NCBI GenBank assembly: GCA_021768705.1
Contig: JAETUG010000007.1
Coordinates: 1 to 64,000, forward strand
DNA from: Bacillota bacterium
GTDB lineage: Bacteria > Bacillota > Clostridia > Lachnospirales > Anaerotignaceae
DNA length: 64,000 nucleotides
Direction: 5' to 3'
Shown: positions 43,773-52,683 of the stretch, piece by piece
Layout of the letters: each line of letters starts with the position of its first letter
How positions within the stretch are numbered: the stretch's first letter is position 1
The notes under the pieces: generated by a model
What the model saw: the letters and a program-made list of their open reading frames with translations, nothing else
The model's database searches: none
Told to the model about the DNA's origin: nothing
Made by a program: the position numbers and the translations under genes

Positions 43773-45311
43773 ATGAAAAAGAAACTGGCGGCATTGCTTT
43801 GCGGTGTCATGTGTGTAGGTGCATTTTCCGGCTGCTCCAGCACAGAACTGGCTTATCTGCAGATGAGCAAGGAACTGTTGGATACCGTGGAAACCTGCAA
43901 GGTAGAAGGTACGATGCAGGCAGATGTGGACTTCGATGCCCTGCAGGGCTTTGCAAAAGATGTTGCAAAAGCAACACGTGAAGAATTCGGTGCCGATTTT
44001 GATGGAACAGGAATGCCTTCCGGCAAGAAATCTGTGACAGTAGAGTATGATATGAACATGAATCTCAATACGCTGGAATATGATATGGCTTTTGATGTGA
44101 CCTGTGAAGGCCAAAAATATGACCTGGGCACCCTGTATTATAGCATGAACGATGGTGTCTATGTGACTTCCGATACCCTTTGGGGGGCATATCAGCTGGC
44201 GGATCATTTTATGCAGGAGAAAGCAGACAGCTATTGCTTCAGCGCTGCTTTTGCAAAGGACTTGAAAGCGGTGCTGGCAGAGGATCAATACATCGAGCTG
44301 GTTTCCGTGGATGATATGACCGGCGTAGATCTGGACGCTGCAATGCCTCAGAATGGCATGGGCGATCTGTATGATGCAGTGGTAACCTTCTATGAGGATG
44401 TGCTGGATGGTTTTGAAACCGGTATGGTGAAGGAAATTTCCGGCGGCTATGCCATTGAGGCGAATGGGCAGGAAGTGGCAGAGCTGATGGTCAATCTGCT
44501 GGATTTTGTAGCGAAAAATCCCGATCAGGTGATCGATGCTACAGAAGCTTATATGAGCAAAGTAATGGATCAGATGCCCGCAGGCACACCGGAAGAAACG
44601 GCAGCGGCAAAAGAGGAAATGGCATCTCTGTTCGCAGAAGCGAGAGCATCCCGCAATGATTTTGTGGCGGCTGCAGAAGAGATGAGCGTTGCACTGAAAG
44701 GCATCTTGCAAGATCAGAGCGTTTCCATGATTTTGGATAGCTTTACATACAAAGAGGAAATGAAGAAGGTCGGCAACGGCTTTGCATCTGTAGCCTCTTA
44801 TGATGTGACGAACAAAGGGAAAAAGGTGCTGCACCTGACAGCGAAGTCTGCCCTGGAAAAATCTGCTGTGACAGTTACTATGCCGAAAAACGCAGTATCT
44901 ATCGATGATCTGACAGTAAAACTGGAAGCACTGGAAAATAAATATAATCCCGTTACCGGCGTTACCATGCAGTGGGGCTGGGATGGCAACAGCAGCGAAG
45001 CCGATTTGATGAAAACAAGAGCGGAAGAGGCTTTCTTCGGCAGTGACTATGACTGGACAGAACTGATCGTGAAGGACGGTCGTGCATATCTGCCCCTGCG
45101 GGTGATCTGTGATGCTCTGGGCGAAACGGTCGGCTGGGAAAATGCCACAAAAACCCCTTATGTGATGCAGAATGGACAGCGGATCGACATGAAAGGTCTG
45201 CTGCAGGATGGCAGAGCCTTCGTTGGGGTAAGAGATTTTGAAAAACTGGGCTATACAGTAACCTATACATCCCATGAAGAGGGCTATAAAGAAGCGGAAA
45301 TTACAAAATAA
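43773..45311 (+). CDS. Lipoprotein with C-terminal copper-amine-oxidase-type stalk domain
   Basis: 512 residues from ATG 43773 after AGAGGGGG; the longer frame upstream overlaps the promoter and is rejected. Lipoprotein signal KKLAALLCGVMCVGAFSGC with Cys after FSG. A long helical/beta central region (about 30-420) with many Met and Asp residues is not recognised. The C-terminus has the stalk-type repeat RAYLPLRVICDALGETVGW and RAFVGVRDFEKLGYTVTY, the same domain class as in the 7407 protease. It follows the two-component genes, so it may be their sensed or regulated envelope protein (inference). Confidence 0.82.
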   Translation: MKKKLAALLCGVMCVGAFSGCSSTELAYLQMSKELLDTVETCKVEGTMQADVDFDALQGFAKDVAKATREEFGADFDGTGMPSGKKSVTVEYDMNMNLNTLEYDMAFDVTCEGQKYDLGTLYYSMNDGVYVTSDTLWGAYQLADHFMQEKADSYCFSAAFAKDLKAVLAEDQYIELVSVDDMTGVDLDAAMPQNGMGDLYDAVVTFYEDVLDGFETGMVKEISGGYAIEANGQEVAELMVNLLDFVAKNPDQVIDATEAYMSKVMDQMPAGTPEETAAAKEEMASLFAEARASRNDFVAAAEEMSVALKGILQDQSVSMILDSFTYKEEMKKVGNGFASVASYDVTNKGKKVLHLTAKSALEKSAVTVTMPKNAVSIDDLTVKLEALENKYNPVTGVTMQWGWDGNSSEADLMKTRAEEAFFGSDYDWTELIVKDGRAYLPLRVICDALGETVGWENATKTPYVMQNGQRIDMKGLLQDGRAFVGVRDFEKLGYTVTYTSHEEGYKEAEITK

Positions 45312-45318
45312 ATCATAG

Positions 45319-45351
45319 AAAAAGGAGGTCTCTGTTGGGGATCTCCTTTTC
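45319..45351 (+). terminator. Terminator of the stalk-domain lipoprotein gene
   Basis: Stem AAAAGGAG/CTCCTTTT around a 15-base loop; weak T run. Confidence 0.65.
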
Positions 45352-45376
45352 AATTTGTTTCCAAAGCCGCCGTGTT

Positions 45377-45469
45377 GGCATCTCCATTCAGCAAAAAATA
45401 CTTTTCCGAACTGTTTGAGCCTGCGTTTCTGTGAGGAAAAGTTTATTTTTGTGAATGGAGTTTGATGCC
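45377..45469. repeat. Long imperfect inverted repeat (MITE-like palindrome)
   Basis: Arms 45382-45407 and 45435-45460 match 22 of 26 positions as reverse complements, enclosed by GGCATC (45377) and GATGCC (45464), with a 27-base loop. No coding capacity. The right arm belongs to the first unit of the tandem repeat at 45406-45553. Confidence 0.8.
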
Positions 45470-45553
45470 ACAGCGGCGTCCCAACTGTCATGTAGGGTGC
45501 ATTTGTGAGGAAAAGTTTATTTTTGTGAATGGGGTCAGATGCCGCAGCGACAG
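45406..45553. repeat. Two tandem 74-bp repeat units
   Basis: Units 45406-45479 and 45480-45553 are in exact register. A 46-bp core (45430-45475 and 45504-45549) matches at 42 positions. The second unit runs into the 3' end of the PHP gene and encodes its last residues. Confidence 0.8.
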
Positions 45554-46398
45554 CGCAGTCCTTGCCAAAAGGCGTAGGGAATAGCCAGATTCCCCTTGCC
45601 GCTGCCCAAATGGATAGTGGGCTTATTTTTGCCGTGAAAATCGCTGCCGCCGGAGGGAAGCAGACCCATTTCTTCCGCCAGAGCGGTGATGGCCTTCGTT
45701 TCTGCCGGGGAATAGGTGGAATACTGACATTCGATGCCGTCTAGTCCGCAGGGGATCAGTTCCCGACAAAGCTCTTTCAGCTGTTCCGGTTCCAGCCCAT
45801 AAAGGGTAGGGTGGGCTAAAATGGCAGCACCGCCGGCTTCCTTGATGGTGCGGATGCAAAGCTCCGGAGAAAGAAATTCCCGTTCCACATAGCCTGGCAG
45901 CCCTGTGGAGATATAGCGGGAGAAGGCATCCTCCTTCTTTTTGATATAGCCCTTCTGCAAAAGGACATTGGCAAAATGGGCACGGGTGATGATCTCTCCG
46001 CCTGCGTTGGCCGCTACCTCCTCCAAGGTGATATGCAGCCCGATGGAGGAAAGCTTTTCGCACATTTTCAGATTGCGGATATGGCGGCTTTGGCGGATAT
46101 CCTTCATCCGTTCCCCCAAAAGGGGATGGTTGGGGTCGAAGCCCAGACCGACGATGTGGATCTCGGGGCGGTGATATCGTTCCCAAAGGGCTGCAAATTC
46201 GATGCCGGAGATGGTCTCGATACCACAGACTTTTCCTGCGGTCTGAAATTCCTCCAGCCCGTCTATGGCGTCATGGTCTGTCAGCGCAAGGGCGGAAAGA
46301 CCGATTTTTTTCGCCAGTTCCACCAGCTCCGTGGGGGTGTATGTGCCGTCGGAACAGGTGCTGTGGGTATGCAGATCGATGATGGGTGGATATTGCAT
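45535..46398 (-). CDS. PHP-domain phosphoesterase (RnaAM/TrpH-like)
   Basis: 287 residues from ATG 46398, 8 bases after AAGGAG; GTG 46407 sits too close to the site. The PHP fold is clear: metal-binding HTHSTCSDG, ALTDHDA, the Glu of GIEFAA, then AHFANVLLQKG, LAHPTLYG and the C-terminal GSDFHGK. Members hydrolyse 3',5'-nucleoside bisphosphate or the 5' ends of short RNA (RNase AM). The last codons (RCRCGI) lie inside a repeat unit that is copied next to the gene, so the normal C-terminus may have been replaced. Confidence 0.9.
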   Translation of the reverse strand: MQYPPIIDLHTHSTCSDGTYTPTELVELAKKIGLSALALTDHDAIDGLEEFQTAGKVCGIETISGIEFAALWERYHRPEIHIVGLGFDPNHPLLGERMKDIRQSRHIRNLKMCEKLSSIGLHITLEEVAANAGGEIITRAHFANVLLQKGYIKKKEDAFSRYISTGLPGYVEREFLSPELCIRTIKEAGGAAILAHPTLYGLEPEQLKELCRELIPCGLDGIECQYSTYSPAETKAITALAEEMGLLPSGGSDFHGKNKPTIHLGSGKGNLAIPYAFWQGLRCRCGI

Positions 46399-46492
46399 GG
46401 AGTTCACTCCTTTCTTCTATGGGTAGCATAGCATATTTTTGGCAAAAAGCCCATAAGATAAAACCAAAACGGATAGGTTTGGATGTGATCTT

Positions 46493-46933
46493 TTGGGAAA
46501 GGGAAAAAAAGAGAAAACGAAAAGGGAAAAAATACATAGCAGCAGGAAAACAGAGAAAATGCCTGCAGCCACCAGCACAGGGATTTGTTTCCTGCGGGGC
46601 ATGGGCATTGCCTTTGCCATCACCTGCATCATTTTTATCGGCTTTGGCATCCTGCTTACATATACTTCCCTTTCGGAGGAAAGCCTGCCCCTGGTCTCTC
46701 TCATTTGCACTGCCATTTCGGCGGCGGCAGCGGGCTATGACTGGGCGGCCTGCAAAAAGAAGAAGGGGCTGGTCTGGGGTGCTTTGGCTGGGGTGGTCTA
46801 TGCAGTGTTGCTATATCTTGTCACCAGCCTTGCGGCAGACAGCTTTTCTCTTGCATTATCAGGCATTATGACCCTTGCCGTTGCGGCAGCAGCAGGGGCG
46901 ATCGGCGGCATTTTGGGTGTAAATAGAAAATAA
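46493..46933 (+). CDS. TIGR04086-like membrane protein
   Basis: Up to 146 residues if the TTG at 46493 is used; ATG 46559 would give a 124-residue form that keeps all membrane helices. Neither has a strong ribosome site. Visible: a Lys/Arg-rich N-terminus, then four hydrophobic segments (GMGIAFAITCIIFIGFGILLTY, LVSLICTAISAAAAGYDW, LVWGALAGVVYAVLLYLV, IMTLAVAAAAGAIGGILGV). The pattern LTYTSLSE in the first loop is typical of this family of unknown function. It lies just upstream of secD, as in several Clostridia, so a link to protein export is possible but unproven. Confidence 0.78.
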   Translation: MGKGKKEKTKREKIHSSRKTEKMPAATSTGICFLRGMGIAFAITCIIFIGFGILLTYTSLSEESLPLVSLICTAISAAAAGYDWAACKKKKGLVWGALAGVVYAVLLYLVTSLAADSFSLALSGIMTLAVAAAAGAIGGILGVNRK

Positions 46934-46935
46934 AC

Positions 46936-46963
46936 TTGCAAATCCTGTTTTTTGTGCTAAAAT
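46936..46963 (+). promoter_or_regulatory. Promoter of secD
   Basis: TTGCAA, 16-bp spacer, TAAAAT with TGC just before it (extended -10). The hairpin at 46987-47034 lies between this promoter and secD. Confidence 0.55.
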
Positions 46964-46986
46964 ATTTTTCGTGATAAAACGGAATA

Positions 46987-47034
46987 AAGGGGTATGGATC
47001 CTTCCGGACATTGGGGAAAGATTCACCCCTTTTT
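46987..47034 (+). terminator. Terminator-like hairpin in the secD leader (candidate attenuator)
   Basis: Outer stem AAAGGGGT/ACCCCTTT, continued by GGATCCTTCC against GGAAAGATTC with minor mismatches, then six T. It is downstream of the only visible promoter and upstream of the secD ribosome site. Confidence 0.65.
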
Positions 47035-47075
47035 TGTGTGAAAAAAGCTTTTAGGGCAAAAAAGGAGGAGAAGGA

Positions 47076-48314
47076 ATGAAAGTAAGAGGCAGAATGATGC
47101 TTTTGGTCACGTTGATCGTGGCAGTGCTGCTGAGCATGCTTTCCTATAAAGGCATTGGGGCAGAAAAAGCATTGAGCGTCAATCGGATCGAACAGGGGCT
47201 TGATTTGAGCGGCGGTGTAGATATCGTATATGAAGCGGATCAGCCCACGGTAACAGATGCAGAAATGAAAGCAGCCATTTCCCTTTTGCAGGGCAGACTG
47301 GACTGGAGCGGCTGGACAGAAGCAGAGGTTGCCCGGGAAGGGGACAAGCGTATCCGTGTACAGATTCCCGGTGTGGCAGATGCGGAAGAAGCCATCCAGG
47401 AGATCGGTCAGACGGCGCAGCTTTCTTTTGTGGATGAAGCAGGAAATGTGTTGCTGACAGGGGATATGGTGAAGGATGCCTATAAGCAGGTAGGGGCTAC
47501 AGACCCCAATGGTCCTTCTCTGCCCTATGTTGCCCTGGAATTCAACGAAGAAGGGAAACAACGCTTTGCAGAAGCAACACAGAATAATATTGGCAAAGTG
47601 ATCTATATCGTAATGGATGATGAAGTCATCAGCGCACCTGTGGTGCAGACTGCCATCACCGATGGACATGCCATGATCACAGGGCAGTTCGGCGGGGAAG
47701 AGGCAGAAGAACTGGCTTCCTTGATCCGTGCAGGCTCTCTGCCCTTCAATCTGAATGTCATCCAGATGAAAAACGTTGGTGCCAGATTGGGTGCCGATGC
47801 CCTCTCTACCGGTATCAAAGCAGGTATCGTGGGGATCATTCTGGTGCTTGTCTATATGCTGATCAGCTATAAGCTGCTGGGCTTTGCTGCCGACTGGGCA
47901 CTGGTCATCTATATTGGTCTGGAATTGGTAGCCTTGAGCCTTTTCCATGTGACGCTGACTTTGCCCGGTATCGCAGGTATCATCCTTTCCGTTGGTATGG
48001 CGGTAGATGCCAATATCGTTATTTTTGAACGTGTCAAGGAAGAGCTGGTGATGGGCAAGAGCCTGCGGGCAGCTATTAAAAACGGCTTCCAGAGAGCAAC
48101 TTCTGCCATCATCGATGGTAACGTGACAACGCTGATCGCAGCGGCGGTGCTGTTCTTCCTGGGCAGCGGTACGGTCAAGGGCTTTGCCACCACATTGATG
48201 ATCGGTATCATCGTTTCTATGTTTACAGCATTGGTTATTACTCGTATTATCGTAAAAGGGTTGATGTACGCAGGTGTGCATAATCCCAAATATTACGGCT
48301 TGAGATTGAAATAA
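47076..48314 (+). CDS. secD: Protein translocase subunit SecD
   Basis: 412 residues from ATG 47076 after AAGGAGGAGAAGG. SecD uses the proton gradient to pull proteins through SecYEG. Order: N-terminal membrane helix; the D1 motif GLDLSGGVDIVYEA; the large periplasmic-type domain about 45-245, shorter than in E. coli (typical of Bacillota); then five more helices with NVGARLGADALSTGIKAGI, LPGIAGIILSVGMAVDANIVIFERVKEE and the D-x-N motif. It is followed 12 bases later by secF. SecD and SecF are separate genes here, unlike fused SecDF of Bacillus. Confidence 0.96.
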   Translation: MKVRGRMMLLVTLIVAVLLSMLSYKGIGAEKALSVNRIEQGLDLSGGVDIVYEADQPTVTDAEMKAAISLLQGRLDWSGWTEAEVAREGDKRIRVQIPGVADAEEAIQEIGQTAQLSFVDEAGNVLLTGDMVKDAYKQVGATDPNGPSLPYVALEFNEEGKQRFAEATQNNIGKVIYIVMDDEVISAPVVQTAITDGHAMITGQFGGEEAEELASLIRAGSLPFNLNVIQMKNVGARLGADALSTGIKAGIVGIILVLVYMLISYKLLGFAADWALVIYIGLELVALSLFHVTLTLPGIAGIILSVGMAVDANIVIFERVKEELVMGKSLRAAIKNGFQRATSAIIDGNVTTLIAAAVLFFLGSGTVKGFATTLMIGIIVSMFTALVITRIIVKGLMYAGVHNPKYYGLRLK

Positions 48315-48326
48315 GGGGGTGGGGAA

Positions 48327-49214
48327 ATGAAGATTATTGAAAACAGAAAGAAATTTTTTATCCTTTCCCTGCTCATCATTTGCATTGGCTTTGGCGCAAT
48401 GTTCGTCAATGCCAGAGCAGGCAAAGGCGCACTGAATTGGGATGTGGAATTTACAGGCGGTACTTCCATGGAGATCGATTTGGGCGGCGAATATGATGGG
48501 GCAGAACTGGAATCCATTATCAGTGAAGCCACAGGTCAGTCCAGTCCCCAGATCCAGCAGATCATGGGAACCAATGGGGTTGCCATCAAGCTTCAGTCCA
48601 TCGATAGCCCTACCCGTGTGGCACTGGTAGAAGCAGTACAGGCAGTATATCCTGATGCGGAGCTGAAAGAAGCCAATGATATCAGCGGTACTGTCAGCGG
48701 CGAAATGCAGCAGGCAGCCATGAAAGCGACTTTGATCGCCGGTGTGGCAATGCTGATTTATATTTCTATCCGCTTCCATGATTTCCGTGCAGGCGGCAGT
48801 GCCATTGTGGCGCTGATCCACGATGTTTTGGTGGCTTTGGCGGCTTATGCGCTGTTCCGTATTCCTGTCAACAATACTTTTATTGCTGTGTTGCTGACGA
48901 TCCTGGGGTATTCTGTCAATTCTACCATCGTTATTTTCGACCGTATCCGTGAAAATAAAGATAATTTCAGACCGAACCAGATGGCAGAGCGTATCAACAA
49001 GAGCATCAGCCAGACATTGGCTCGTTCCATCAATACTTCCCTGACGACATTGTTTACCGTTGGTGCCATTTATGTACTGGGCGTGCCTTCTATCAAGGAA
49101 TTTGCACTGCCTATGATGGTAGGTATCATTGCCGGGGCATATTCTTCCATTTGTATTTCCGGTTCTATTTGGTATACGTTCCTGCCAAAGGCAGAAAAAG
49201 GATCAAATAAATAA
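48327..49214 (+). CDS. secF: Protein translocase subunit SecF
   Basis: 295 residues from ATG 48327 after GGGGGTGGGG. Partner of SecD. N-terminal helix, D1-like motif NWDVEFTGGTSMEIDLG, extracytoplasmic P4 domain about 40-125, then membrane helices with the RND-type signature FHDFRAGGSAIVALIHDVL and TILGYSVNSTIVIFDRIREN. KSISQTLARSINTSLTTLFTVGAIY is the last conserved block. A terminator lies 11 bases after the stop. Confidence 0.96.
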   Translation: MKIIENRKKFFILSLLIICIGFGAMFVNARAGKGALNWDVEFTGGTSMEIDLGGEYDGAELESIISEATGQSSPQIQQIMGTNGVAIKLQSIDSPTRVALVEAVQAVYPDAELKEANDISGTVSGEMQQAAMKATLIAGVAMLIYISIRFHDFRAGGSAIVALIHDVLVALAAYALFRIPVNNTFIAVLLTILGYSVNSTIVIFDRIRENKDNFRPNQMAERINKSISQTLARSINTSLTTLFTVGAIYVLGVPSIKEFALPMMVGIIAGAYSSICISGSIWYTFLPKAEKGSNK

Positions 49215-49225
49215 AGATTGGATGA

Positions 49226-49253
49226 AAGCATTGGAGCACTCCAATGCTTTTTT
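49226..49253 (+). terminator. Terminator of secDF
   Basis: Stem AAGCATTGGAG/CTCCAATGCTT with a two-base centre, six T. Confidence 0.9.
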
Positions 49254-49315
49254 CTTTCGAAAAACAGATTTTTGTGGTATGCTCTAAGATAGTATGAAAA
49301 AAAGGAGGAACCCCC

Positions 49316-51091
49316 ATGAAACGCTGGCTTTTGAAACGAACGAAAGTGAATACGGCAGAAATGGCGAAGGAGTTGGGGATTCGTCAGGCTACAGCCGCTG
49401 TTCTTGCCAATAGGGAATTATATTCCCGCAAGGAGGCACGGGAGTTCCTTTTTGGCGGAGAGGAGGCTTTTGGGGATCCTGCCCGGATGAAAGACCTGCA
49501 GAAAGGCATTTATCTCATTGCAGATGCCATTCAAAAAGGAAAGAAGATCGCCATTTACGGGGATTATGATGTGGATGGTGTGATGAGCACCTCTATCCTC
49601 TATCAGACCATCACCCGCTGCGGCGGCAAGGCGGTGTTCTATCTGCCCCATCGCCAGAAGGAGGGCTATGGTCTGAACCTGAAAGCGGTGGAAAGCCTTT
49701 CGGCGGAACAGGTGGAAGTGCTGTTTACCTGCGATAACGGCATTGCCGCCCTGCAGGAGATCGCTTTGGCGAAGGAAAAGGGGATGACTGTCGTTGTTCT
49801 CGATCACCATGAACCGGGTTTTACGGGCATTGATGCAGAACGCAGAGATATCCTGCCCAAAGCCGATGCCATCATCGACCCAAAGCAGAGAGACTGCGGC
49901 TATCCCTTCAAGCAGATGTGTGCCGGTGGGCTTGCCTATAAATTTGCCTGCCTGCTGCTGCAGGAATTTTGTATACAGGATGAAAAACTGGAAAAGCAAC
50001 TGGTTTCCTTTGGAGCCATTGCTACCGTCTGCGATATCGTGGATCTGCTGGGGGAAAACCGTGCGATCGTAAGAAAAGGTCTGCCGGAGATACAGAAAAC
50101 AGAAAATATCGGTCTGCGTGTCCTCATAGAAGAAGCGGGCCTTTCCGATAAGATCATTACTGATTATCATATTGGTTTTATCCTTGGCCCCTGCATCAAC
50201 GCTACCGGACGGCTGGAAAGCGGCAGACAGGCGGTGGAGCTGTTCTGCACAGAAGAAGAAAAAGAAGCCAGAAGGCTGGCGAAGCATCTGGTGCAGCTGA
50301 ATGAAGAACGGAAACAGCTGACAGAGGAAGCGGCGGAACGGGCAGATATTGCCCTGCAGAAGAGCGGCACCTTGCAGGATAAGGTTTTCGTGTTATATGA
50401 TCCGGAGATACATGAAAGCATTGCAGGCATCGTGGCAGGTCGTATCAAGGATAAATATTATCATCCCACGATCCTCATCACAGGCAGCGAAGAGGGGGCC
50501 AAAGGCTCCGGCAGAAGCATTGAAGGGTATCACCTTTTCGAGGCTCTTTTTGCCAACAGAGACCTTTTCACCCGCTTTGGCGGTCATGCCATGGCGGCAG
50601 GGCTGTCTCTGCCTGTGGAAAATATCGATGTGCTGCGAAAGCGGCTGAATGACAGCTGCCAGCTGACAGAACAGCAGATGATCCCTGTCCTGCGGATTGA
50701 AAAATCCCTTTCCTTTGCGGAGATCGATTTGGGCTTGGCAAAGGAATTGAAGGCACTGGCACCCTTTGGCAAGGGCAATCCTTCCCCTTTGTTCGGCTCC
50801 AAGGGCATCCATGTGGATAGGCTGGATCTGATTGGGAAGCATAAGGATATCCTGCGGCTGACCCTTTCGGAACCGAAAAGCGGCATTCGCCTTTCTGCAG
50901 TCTCCTTTGATGGATATGGGCAGCTGAAGGAATTGTTGGAGAAATTGTATCCCAATGAGGATTGTGATAAAATAATAAAAAATGGGCAGCTGCCGAAGTT
51001 GCTGGATATCATTTATAGTGTGGATATCAACACTTATAACGGCAGAAGCAGCGTCCAGTTGATGATAAAAGATTTTCGATTTGCAGAATAA
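49316..51091 (+). CDS. recJ: Single-stranded-DNA exonuclease RecJ
   Basis: 591 residues from ATG 49316 after AAAGGAGG. RecJ degrades single-stranded DNA 5' to 3' in repair and recombination. DHH-family motifs in order: IYGDYDVDGVMST, YLPHRQKEGYGLN, FTCDNGI, VVLDHHE, the motif V region GGLAYKFACLL, and the DHHA1-type domain with GGHAMAAGLSL. An OB-fold closes the C-terminus (LSAVSFDGYGQL). Length fits the short Clostridia forms. It leads the recJ-apt pair, 12 bases from apt; usually rel follows apt, but here another block intervenes. Confidence 0.95.
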   Translation: MKRWLLKRTKVNTAEMAKELGIRQATAAVLANRELYSRKEAREFLFGGEEAFGDPARMKDLQKGIYLIADAIQKGKKIAIYGDYDVDGVMSTSILYQTITRCGGKAVFYLPHRQKEGYGLNLKAVESLSAEQVEVLFTCDNGIAALQEIALAKEKGMTVVVLDHHEPGFTGIDAERRDILPKADAIIDPKQRDCGYPFKQMCAGGLAYKFACLLLQEFCIQDEKLEKQLVSFGAIATVCDIVDLLGENRAIVRKGLPEIQKTENIGLRVLIEEAGLSDKIITDYHIGFILGPCINATGRLESGRQAVELFCTEEEKEARRLAKHLVQLNEERKQLTEEAAERADIALQKSGTLQDKVFVLYDPEIHESIAGIVAGRIKDKYYHPTILITGSEEGAKGSGRSIEGYHLFEALFANRDLFTRFGGHAMAAGLSLPVENIDVLRKRLNDSCQLTEQQMIPVLRIEKSLSFAEIDLGLAKELKALAPFGKGNPSPLFGSKGIHVDRLDLIGKHKDILRLTLSEPKSGIRLSAVSFDGYGQLKELLEKLYPNEDCDKIIKNGQLPKLLDIIYSVDINTYNGRSSVQLMIKDFRFAE

Positions 51092-51103
51092 GGAGGATAC
51101 ATA

Positions 51104-51616
51104 ATGGATTTCAAGGATAAAATAAGATCGATCGAGAATTACCCCCAGGAAGGCGTGATCTTTCGTGATATCACAACACTGCTGAAGGATGCGGAAGGCA
51201 TGAAGGCCGCCATCGACGAAATGACAGCAAGGCTGGACGGTGTGGAATTTGATATGGTTCTGGGGCCTGAATCCAGAGGCTTCATTTTTGGCATGCCTGT
51301 GGCCTATAATCTGGGCAAGGGCTTTGTGCCTGTCCGCAAAAAAGGCAAGCTGCCTGCGGCAGTCATCAGCAAGGAATATGCCCTGGAATATGGCACAGCC
51401 ACCATCGAAATGCATAAGGATGCCCTTCAGCCCGGGCAGAAGGTAGTCATCGTGGACGACCTGATGGCAACAGGCGGCACAGCAAAGGCCATCATCGAAA
51501 TGGTAGAAGAAATGGGCGCAGAAGTGGCGGCTTTGTTGTTTCTGATCGAGCTGGATTTCCTGGAAGGCAGAAAGGTTCTGCCCGGCTATCGGATTGAATC
51601 CGTGATCCATTACTAA
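51104..51616 (+). CDS. apt: Adenine phosphoribosyltransferase
   Basis: 170 residues from ATG 51104 after AAGGAGGA. It converts adenine and PRPP to AMP (purine salvage). The PRPP loop VVIVDDLMATGGTAKA is exact, with the adenine pocket residues in FRDITTLLKD and the flexible loop near RKKGKLPAAVISKEYALEYG. Length is standard. It follows recJ closely and is normally upstream of rel in Bacillota. Confidence 0.97.
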   Translation: MDFKDKIRSIENYPQEGVIFRDITTLLKDAEGMKAAIDEMTARLDGVEFDMVLGPESRGFIFGMPVAYNLGKGFVPVRKKGKLPAAVISKEYALEYGTATIEMHKDALQPGQKVVIVDDLMATGGTAKAIIEMVEEMGAEVAALLFLIELDFLEGRKVLPGYRIESVIHY

Positions 51617-51671
51617 AAAACAGAAACGGGAACGTTTGCTCCCGATATCTTTTTGGAAAAAGGAGTCTCGT

Positions 51672-52610
51672 ATGTACGGACAGTTTTTTATGCTCTTCGG
51701 GCTCATCCTCGTGGGGTATTACTGCAATAAAAAGGGATATCTGACTTCCCAGACCAATAAAAATATGGGCAGCATGGTCATGCATGTGACGATTCCTGCC
51801 ATGCTCATTACCACCATATCCAGTATCGAGATCACCGATCAGGTTTTGAAGGGATTCTTCCTTTCTGCGGCAGGACAGGCGGCTATGATGATCGGGTTTG
51901 GTTTTCTGATGCGGTTTTATGGGAAATGGCGGAAGATGGAACATGCCCTGCTTCCTATGCTGGACTTGACAGCAGGCTCTTTGAACACAGGCTTTATCGG
52001 TCTGCCCGTTACTATGATCTTCTTTGGGGAAGCAGGCATTGTTTATATGTCTGCAGGTGTTTTGGCATTGAATCTGTATCTTTGGAGCTATGGGGTATAT
52101 ATCATTTCCGGCAAAAAAGAGACGAATCCCATCGTTATGGGCAAAACCTTTCTGAAAGGGGCCATCAATCCCAACTGTATCGCCATTTTGCTTGGCTTGG
52201 CACTGGCCATGACCCGTGTCATCCAGTTTGTGCCTGAAATGGTGATCGGTCTGCTGACAAAGGTGGGGGATCTGTCTACGCCCTTGTCCCTGATCTATAT
52301 TGGCGCATTGGCAGGCAGCAGCGGCATCGTTCAGCTCTTTCAGGAAAAGCTGGCGTTGGAGATCAGCTTGGTGAAGATGATCCTGATGCCTGCGCTGGCA
52401 ATTTTGTTCATGTTTTTCGTGTCTGCCAGCAGCTTGGCGAAGTCTGTTTTCCTGCTGTCCATCTGTATGCCCTCGGCGGTGGTGGTTCCCATGATGGTAG
52501 GGCAATATGGTTATGGGGAAAAATTATCTTCCAATATCGTTCTCTGGACGACTTTTATTTCCATGCTGACCATTCCCCTGAGTGTGGGGCTGTCCCATCT
52601 GCTCTATTGA
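51672..52610 (+). CDS. AEC family permease
   Basis: 312 residues from ATG 51672, after AAAAAGGAG. About ten membrane helices arranged as two groups of five, with the auxin-efflux-carrier pattern LNTGFIGLPVTMIFFGEAG and NPNCIAILLGLALAMTRV in the first half and ICMPSAVVVPMMVGQYG in the second. AEC proteins carry organic acids such as malate or malonate, or amino acids; the substrate is not clear. It is the first gene of the block that separates apt from rel. Only a weak CGGGA/TCCCG hairpin lies between apt and this gene. Confidence 0.88.
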   Translation: MYGQFFMLFGLILVGYYCNKKGYLTSQTNKNMGSMVMHVTIPAMLITTISSIEITDQVLKGFFLSAAGQAAMMIGFGFLMRFYGKWRKMEHALLPMLDLTAGSLNTGFIGLPVTMIFFGEAGIVYMSAGVLALNLYLWSYGVYIISGKKETNPIVMGKTFLKGAINPNCIAILLGLALAMTRVIQFVPEMVIGLLTKVGDLSTPLSLIYIGALAGSSGIVQLFQEKLALEISLVKMILMPALAILFMFFVSASSLAKSVFLLSICMPSAVVVPMMVGQYGYGEKLSSNIVLWTTFISMLTIPLSVGLSHLLY

Positions 52611-52648
52611 AAAAAGCCGAGAAACCTTGAAAAATCGGAAAAAAGTGC

Positions 52649-52677
52649 TTGCAATACACCTGGATGCGTGGTATAAT
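52649..52677 (+). promoter_or_regulatory. Promoter of rplS
   Basis: TTGCAA, 17-bp spacer, TATAAT, close to consensus in an intergenic region. Confidence 0.75.
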
Positions 52678-52683
52678 CTTTCA

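Noticed and set aside
45366-45553. CRISPR-like repeats near the PHP gene
   Set aside because: Only two contiguous units with no spacers; the pattern is a tandem duplication plus a palindrome.
51627-51644. CGGGA/TCCCG hairpin after apt as terminator
   Set aside because: The stem is short and the T run is six bases away, so support is too weak.
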